From the NCBI GenBank assembly GCA_037349315.1, contig JBAIAC010000007.1:22152001-22216000 (forward strand): 64,000 bases of DNA. Reading direction: 5' to 3'. This document shows positions 57,747 to 64,000 of this stretch, in pieces. The DNA is from Chelydra serpentina. Its lineage: Eukaryota > Chordata > Testudines > Chelydridae. The notes under the pieces were generated by a model that was not told the origin of the DNA, made no database searches, and saw only the letters and a list, made by a program, of their open reading frames with translations. Position numbers and translations under genes: made by a program. Within the stretch, counting starts at the first letter, position 1, and every line of letters begins with the position of its first letter.

Positions 57747-58905
57747 TCATAGAAACACAGGGTGGAAGGGACCTCAGGAGGGCATCTAGTCCAACCCCCT
57801 GGTCAAAGCAGGACCAATCCCCAACTAAATCATCCCAGCCAGAGCTTTGTCAAGCCTGACCTTAAAAACCTCTAAGGAAGGAAGTTCCACCACCTCCCTA
57901 GGTAACCCATTCCAGTGCTTCACCACGCTCCTAGTGAAAAAGTTTTTCCTAATATCCAACCTACACCTCTCCCCCACTGCAACTTGAGACCATTCCTCCT
58001 TGTTCGGTCATCTGGTACCACTGAGAACAGTCTAGATCAGTGGTTCCCAAACTCAGCCCGCAGCTTGCTCAGGATAAGACCCTGACGCCCCGGGCCAGTT
58101 TGTTTACCTGTCGCCTCCGTGGGTATGGCCACTCACGGTTCCCACTGGCCGCGGTTTGCCGCTCCCACCAGCCCGCTCTGCTTCCCGCAGCTCCCATTGG
58201 CTGGGAACAGCAAACCGCAGCCAGTGGGAGCAGCGAGCGGCCGTACCTGTGGAGACGGCAGGTAAACAAACCAGCCAGGCGCATCAGGGGCTTACCCTGA
58301 GCAAGCCGCGGACCAAGTTTGAGAACCACTGGTCTAGATCCATCCTCGTTGGAACCCCCTTTCAGGTAGTTGAAACAGCTATCAAACCCCCCTCATTCTT
58401 CTCTTTTGCAGACTAAATTATGAGGAGAGGCTGAGGGAACTCGGATTAGTCATGTGCTCCAGCTGCCTAATCATTTTTGTTGCCCTCCACTGGACTCTCT
58501 CCAATTTTTCCACATCCTTCTTGTAGTGTGGGGCCTAAAACTGGACACAGTACTCCAGATGAGGCCTCACCAATGCTGAATAGAGGGGAAAGATCACATC
58601 CCTCGATCTGCTGGCAATGCCCCTACTTATACAGCCCAAAATGCCGTTAGCCTTCTTGGCAACGAGGGCACACTGTTGACTCATAGCCAGCTTCTCGTCC
58701 ACTGTAACCCCTAGGTCCTTTTCTGCAGAACTGCTGCCCAGCCATTCGGTCCTTAGTCTGTAGCACTGCATGGGATTCTTCCGTCCTAAGTGCAGGACTC
58801 TGCACTTGTCTTGTTGAACCTCATCATATTTCTTTTGGCCCAATCCTCCAGTTGGTCTAGGTCTTATCTATATCTACCACTCCTCCCAGTTTAGTGTCAG
58901 GTGCA
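57747..58905 (-). mobile_element. CR1 LINE split by a hAT element
   Basis: Minus-strand CR1 3' region and ORF2 C-terminus in two blocks, 57747-58037 and 58332-58905. The right block includes [20 protein letters not shown] and [13 protein letters not shown]. The target duplication gtctagat marks the clean interruption. The 5' truncation is at about 58905. Confidence 0.88.
58038..58331. mobile_element. Palindromic hAT-type MITE with perfect 8-bp target duplication
   Basis: Ends are cagtggttcccaaactc and its inverted partner agtttgagaaccactg. gtctagat stands on both sides (58030-58037 and 58332-58339). Each strand gives almost the same translation, so the entire 294 bp is one long inverted repeat. 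Confidence 0.9.
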
Positions 58906-61900
58906 GATGCAGAGGCTGCTGCAGCCCTGTAACTACAGTAGTGGCCAAGGAGCACCACTGACACCGCAGAGAGCTGGAAGAGAATTGCTTTCTCCAAGCC
59001 TTGCAAAATTTGTCAGTGCACAGTTTGGCTTCGTCATGGGCTTTGCATGGTTTGCCCCTTGCTAATGTAAAGAATAATGTAGGATGGAACAACTGCAGGG
59101 AGAGTGATGAGAAAGTTTTTCAAGAGAAACTAAGGCCAATCCATACTCAGGAGTTTGGTTTACCAGGAATTCAAGTAACCTTTTAGTTTGATGGACCACT
59201 CCCCTCCCCCAAATACACACACACACTTTTTCCTTGACCTTTGGCTTCAGAGTCTCCAAACTACAAATCCCACCACAGAGCTGGAGACTCAGGAAATTTA
59301 GCTCAAATTTTAGGCTTGTATCAAAACCAAGTTTTCCCCAATTTTCAGTTTCAACATTAAAACTTCCACCCAACTATTTGAACCCTACATGGAGACTTAC
59401 TTTTGCTCTGAAGATGACTGATCAGAACACATTCATCCTATCTGGATAATGCATTTAATCTCCTCATGAAATTTTCCCCAGTGCAGAGGGCCTGCACTAG
59501 GATTACATGAGATTTAAATTGTGCATAGGATCTTGAGAAGGCTTGTTAGAACAGAGCAAATTTCACCCTAACCACTTAACTGAAATGATAGAAGTAAAGT
59601 GATCACACCCGCTAATTATATTAACTATAAATGACAATCTGCCAACAATTAAGGTATATTAGAGCTCCAGAGAACACATGAAAAGCAAAATCTGAGCCCA
59701 AGTACTACGTATGGGTCACAGATATAATAAATGTTTAGTTTAAAGATGAAGTTAAAAGGTATGCTCGATAGCCTGGTCTGTTGATAGCACTGTGCACAGC
59801 CATTTATGGAAACAGACTATTCTAGGACTAGGGTTCCTGCTCCTTGGACAAGTAGGAAGGGTAAGTGCTGTGGAGGTAGCATATTCAACCCAGGTAGGAT
59901 GTGAGAGTCACAATGCAGCCCCCTGTTGCGCAATCCAGGAATTGCATTGGTGGGTTTTTGAGGGCCCCAATGGTGAGCTCTACCTGGGGAATAAGGAAGA
60001 TGCTACAGTGCAGTGACTGTGTGAGAAGAAAGCAGAGGATGTGAATTCAAGAATCATACCCTTCCCTGCTCCACTCCCACAGAGTTCAGTCTCAGGACTA
60101 TTAGTAAGAGCTGATCTAAACTGTTGGGATGGTGCAGAGGGAAAGAAGCAGTCTCGAAGACAGTCCAATCTAACCTATGAGAAGGGGTTCGTATTTTATA
60201 TATTTGGGATTCTAGCAATGTTTAAAAAGTATAAAATGGTAGGAGCTTTCATGACCCACACCTAGTGCAGCTTTAGTCAATTTGTGAAAATGGTTTTAAG
60301 ATGTATATTTTTAATATTTTCCACATTTTACACACGATTAGGAAGATGCATCACATTCAACTATTTGTCTCCTGATTCATTCATTATAGCCCATCTGGGC
60401 TGCCATCTTATACAGAATGTAACTCACTATTTCAGTAGAGAATTGACTGCCTGACTGCCAAATGTGTGCTGTTACTTTGTGCCCAGATGTCTTACTGCTC
60501 ACATGGAAGTGTCTTTTTCAGGGCTTACGCCCACAGACAATTACAAATCTTGATGGGGCACCGAGGCTCAGGGTCCAGTGTCGGACCCACAGCACAAAGA
60601 CTTGCTGCAGGCCAGATGAAAAGAAGCAGTGGGCTGCATGTGAACTGCAGGCCCCCCCTTAGCCTAAGGCCCCGGGGTGTAGCCCCCTAAAGCCCCAGCA
60701 TTAATCCGGCCTGGTACCAGATCATTTTTCTTTCTAGCCATCGTAACAGAGTTTGGAAGACCCTTTTAATTTGGGCAGCGTGTGTGTGTGTGGGGGTGGG
60801 GGGGGTAGGAGGGGAGATTTCCTGTTTGAAAATAAGCAAATTCAAAATATTGTATTAAAGTGATATTCTATCCTATATTGTATGGGAAACAATTCACACA
60901 TTGCTTTTAAATTTGCTCTGGTTATTTTGTATGTTCAGTGTCTTGGATTAAATGCACAAATGGCAATTACACATGCAGATGGAAAAGTTATGCATCTACG
61001 TGATTTATATAAGCAATTTCCATTTTCACATAAAATTTTGGATTTTGCATAAGCAAATTTTGATGTTAAATTGGGGCCTTTTTGAAAATGTAACTTTCTT
61101 ATTGCAAGATTTTACAGAACATGCCTCTGCATGAATGTTGCTTAGAAATCACTGCTTGTGATAGAGAATAATAATACTCTAAACATAGTGTAAGTGTCTC
61201 ATCCTCAAGTCCATTCACAAGCCCACTTCAGCATTCACCGGATCTTACAAAACAATATTTGATAAGTGAAGTGTAAAAGAACCAGAGGTAACAATACACA
61301 TGGCCTGGGCACCACTCTGGCTGTAAGAATAAATAATCCATATCAGACGAATGAAAAGTGAAAGGGAATGATCAATTGCCTTACCTGTTTGTAATGGTAT
61401 TGGATTCTCAGTCCAGGGTCTCACAACCTCATCATAGCTCAGTAGACACAAGTAGTAACATGGAAAGTAAGAGGGTGCAGTCTTGTTTACAAGGCTAGAA
61501 GGAAGTACTATGTCCCGCCCCCCCTTCCCTATTCAATAGGATCTTCAGCAAAAGGTACTGTCTAAGTCATTCTTCTGAGCAGTCCTGTTACTCCAAGGTT
61601 CCAAATTGTACACTCCTTCATGTTTGTAGGACTAGTTCATCTATTGCTTCTACACAAATCCAGGAACAAAAGAGCAATCTCATTCTGCAGTAAGGGAATT
61701 GCTGTTAAAGGTGAACCACATCTGAAGTTCACAAGCAACCTATTCAAATATTAGAAAACAAAGACATCAAGCTGCGTCACTCTTGCCAAGAAAGCATTTG
61801 AATTCCTGCTGTCCACCAGCACAGGTGCTCAATATTCAGAGTGACTATTCAACAAGGGAGGAGGCATTACAGACATCATGAAAATCTGGAGTACCTGTCA

Positions 61901-61954
61901 TTTCCTCTCCTCACTGTGGGGTTTTCTTAGGGCACAGCCATTCCACACCACAGT
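58906..61954. other. No gene seen; intergenic
   Basis: Short open frames only. A GT/G-rich simple tract lies at 60779-60815. A GC-rich piece at about 60540-60720 looks repeat-derived but I cannot name it. Confidence 0.4.
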
Positions 61955-62112
61955 CAGTACTCACAGCTGGTGTCCCTAGCCTCTGTTTGCCAGAAGCTCG
62001 GAACGAGCAACAGGGAATGGATCACTTGATTATCTGTTCTGTTCATGGCCACTATTGGAAGACAGGATACTGGACCTTTGGTTTGACCCAGTAGGGCCAT
62101 TCTTATGAGTAC
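61955..62112 (+). mobile_element. CR1 LINE 3' terminal fragment
   Basis: tagcctctgtttgccagaag, atggatcacttgattatctg and acccagtagggccattctta are the 3' end of a turtle CR1 subfamily. Confidence 0.8.
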
Positions 62113-63318
62113 ACTTACTTAACAAAATAGCAGGCATTGGTTCCATGGTAACAATGTCTTCTATTATCCTCCAGATGGATGTAGGGGTGTGTGTCTGGAA
62201 GGGTCATTAATATTTAATTCCTTCTTGTGCTTTTGCCATCCTGTCTCTAAAACAAAAGATTTCATTTTCACAATCTTGCAAGGCTGAATTAAAAAGTAAA
62301 AGAGGCATGGGGTGTGATCCTCCTCTGACTTATACCAGTCTTGCACAATCATAATTCCTTTGGCTTCAGCAGAGTTACTCCTGGTTCACACGGGTCTAAA
62401 CAATCAGAGGAAAATCAGGCCCAGGGCCACTGGTCTTTTCAAAAATTATTATTCATGTTTTGCTTTTCTCCTACCTGAAAGTTGCTATGTAATTGGAAAA
62501 AACACTTGCATGTCATTCAGGCTAATTTTCCCTAGAAAAGAAGGTCTAAATTATTCAGCAAAACCTCTAGTAATTTTTCAAAGGATTCTCAAGCAATTAG
62601 AAATGTAAAACTTTTGAATTCTCCCAACCACATTTTTTTTAAAGTATGGGCAACTCTCAGAGTTTCTCATTTGTGGAACTCAGAACTAGTGGTTACAGTT
62701 TGACTTTTTTAGTATACATTGTGCAGAAATTCAACACTGGTATTTTTATACATACTGCATATTACACAAACTAACCCTTTAATTTTCAACAAGGTATTTC
62801 TCTCTCTCTTTCTATATTTGTATTTATCACATTAAAAATAGGTAGCTCTCATTGACTTCTGGTGGAGATGAATGTGCTAGGCACTTTTGAAAATCAGTCC
62901 CTTGATCTCAGATTGGTGCCTCATCTGAAAATTTGGACCTATTCTTTTAAGACAGACTTCAATGTAACATAGGAATATTAGCGAGGGACTTTCATCGTGA
63001 ACTGTTTAGCATATGAAGTGAGCCCCTTGCTAAAGGTCATGACATCTCTTTTGCACCCATTTTGAAAGAATGGAGACTTCTCTCTTCCATTACTTTCACT
63101 TTGACTTTTGATTTGGGCATTGGCCATTCAGACTTTACATTGTTGGCGTGTAACTTGAGGGGGTGTGGGGATTGGTGAGAATTACATGAGGGAAGGAACT
63201 TGAAACCATTTGGCTATATCCATGACCTCTTTATCTGGAACCCAGAAGCAAGGTATTTTTAATTAAAAAAAGAAAAATTGTCATTGACTTTGTTGTTTCT
63301 TTTCACTTTCTTGACTAG
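62113..63318. other. Upstream region of the SERPINA10-like gene; no coding region seen
   Basis: AT-rich. Its promoter or untranslated exon cannot be placed from sequence alone. Confidence 0.4.
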
Positions 63319-63344
63319 AAAGAAGCTCACTGCTGGACTCCAAA

Positions 63345-64000
63345 ATGAAAGCAGGGATTTGCCTTCTTCTCTTATGTGAAATGTGCATTGAATTAAGCAC
63401 ATCTCTTGGCAAGCCTGGAAATCGAAAGAAAGATAAAGAGGAGTATTGCTTGCAGAATAATGAAAATGCATATAGCACTATGGAGCATAGACGCACCGCA
63501 GAGCCATTTGCAAAGCAAGTCCCTCTAGAGTTCACTCTTTACAACCTCACTGAAAAGAACATGAATTTTGGATTCAATCTCTACAGGAAAATAGCACTGA
63601 AGCATGACAATAACGTGTTCTTTTCCCCGCTCTCTATGTCATTTGTGATGGCTGTCTTCATGCTCGCGGCTAAAGGGGAAACCTACAAGCAAATCGTTCA
63701 GGGTACAAACCTCCATCTTTTGCAGGGCGAAGAGAATTGTAATCAGTTGCCAGCTTTGTTTAAACAATTGAAAGATAACATCACAGAGAATGAAGAGCTT
63801 GTTCTGCAGAGAGGTAGTTTTTCTTTTGTTCAAAAGAACTTCAGACTCAAGGAGCCTTTTCTTAATCTATCCAAGCAGTACTTTGATATGGAATTCTTAA
63901 GTGTGGATTTTCAAAACTCCACCCAGGCAAAAAGTGTCATAAATCAGAATATTAACAAGACGACCAAAGGAAAAATTCCAAAGCTTTTTGAAGAATTTGA
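63345..64000 (+). CDS. SERPINA10: Protein Z-dependent protease inhibitor-like serpin, first coding exon, partial
   Basis: The ATG at 63345 follows an acceptor-like cttgactag (63310-63318). 218 codons plus two bases are open to the window end. A hydrophobic signal peptide (MKAGICLLLLCEMC) is followed by a charged N-terminal tail of about 60 residues, then the serpin core: MNFGFNLYRKIALKHDNNVF, FSPLSMSFVMAVFMLAAKG, FLNLSKQYFDMEF, and NINKTTKGKIPKLFEEF. These are close to the protein Z-dependent protease inhibitor, a plasma inhibitor of coagulation factor Xa (with protein Z) and XIa; that role is family knowledge. The reactive loop lies outside the window, so the specificity cannot be checked. 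Same strand as the SERPINA1-like gene, as in the clade A cluster. Confidence 0.88.
   Translation, partial: MKAGICLLLLCEMCIELSTSLGKPGNRKKDKEEYCLQNNENAYSTMEHRRTAEPFAKQVPLEFTLYNLTEKNMNFGFNLYRKIALKHDNNVFFSPLSMSFVMAVFMLAAKGETYKQIVQGTNLHLLQGEENCNQLPALFKQLKDNITENEELVLQRGSFSFVQKNFRLKEPFLNLSKQYFDMEFLSVDFQNSTQAKSVINQNINKTTKGKIPKLFEEF

Overview
The window looks like a piece of a turtle nuclear genome. Its only host genes are intron-containing vertebrate serpins. The repeats are those of a testudine: many CR1 LINE fragments, a tRNA-headed SINE with a CR1-like tail, MIR-type SINEs, a DIRS-type reverse transcriptase remnant, and many hAT and Harbinger elements. The species is inferred from this repeat content, not shown directly. 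There are no bacterial features.

Layout. 1-5.4 kb: a DIRS fragment, then an old plus-strand CR1 split by an LTR-like block, a hAT fragment and a minus-strand CR1. 6-7.3 kb: a complete tRNA-SINE and a 948-bp hAT element with an 8-bp target duplication. 7.6-12 kb: two almost identical CR1 segments. 14.2-16 kb: a CR1 end, a solo LTR, and a 224-bp retrocopy with a 7SL RNA head. 18.27-25.06 kb: a complete four-coding-exon alpha-1-antitrypsin gene (SERPINA1-like, 422 aa after splicing). 28.38-33.47 kb: a full-length 5.1-kb Harbinger transposon with TAA target duplications, a transposase gene with a single nonsense codon, and an intact two-exon Myb-like partner gene. 36.7-49.6 kb: Harbinger-like and hAT-like MITEs, a minisatellite, an L2-like LINE tail and a 2.1-kb CR1. 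49.9-53.2 kb: a decayed serpin (exon 3 and exon 4 relics) with a jockey-like LINE and CR1 pieces between them. 57.7-58.9 kb: a CR1 with a palindromic hAT inside it. 63.3 kb to the end: the first coding exon of SERPINA10 (protein Z-dependent protease inhibitor), cut by the window edge.

The three serpin loci in one orientation fit the clade A serpin cluster. A1 and A10 encode secreted plasma protease inhibitors. The middle relic shows that a third member was lost here. The Harbinger transposase and Myb-like protein form the usual two-protein mobilisation unit of this superfamily. Nearby MITEs with related ends (for example 37283-37577) are plausible passengers. The most unusual structure is the 5' non-coding region of the Harbinger element. 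It carries two tRNA-like (SINE-head) cassettes, a 72-bp tandem repeat with inverted copies, and a small hairpin with a compensatory base-pair change.
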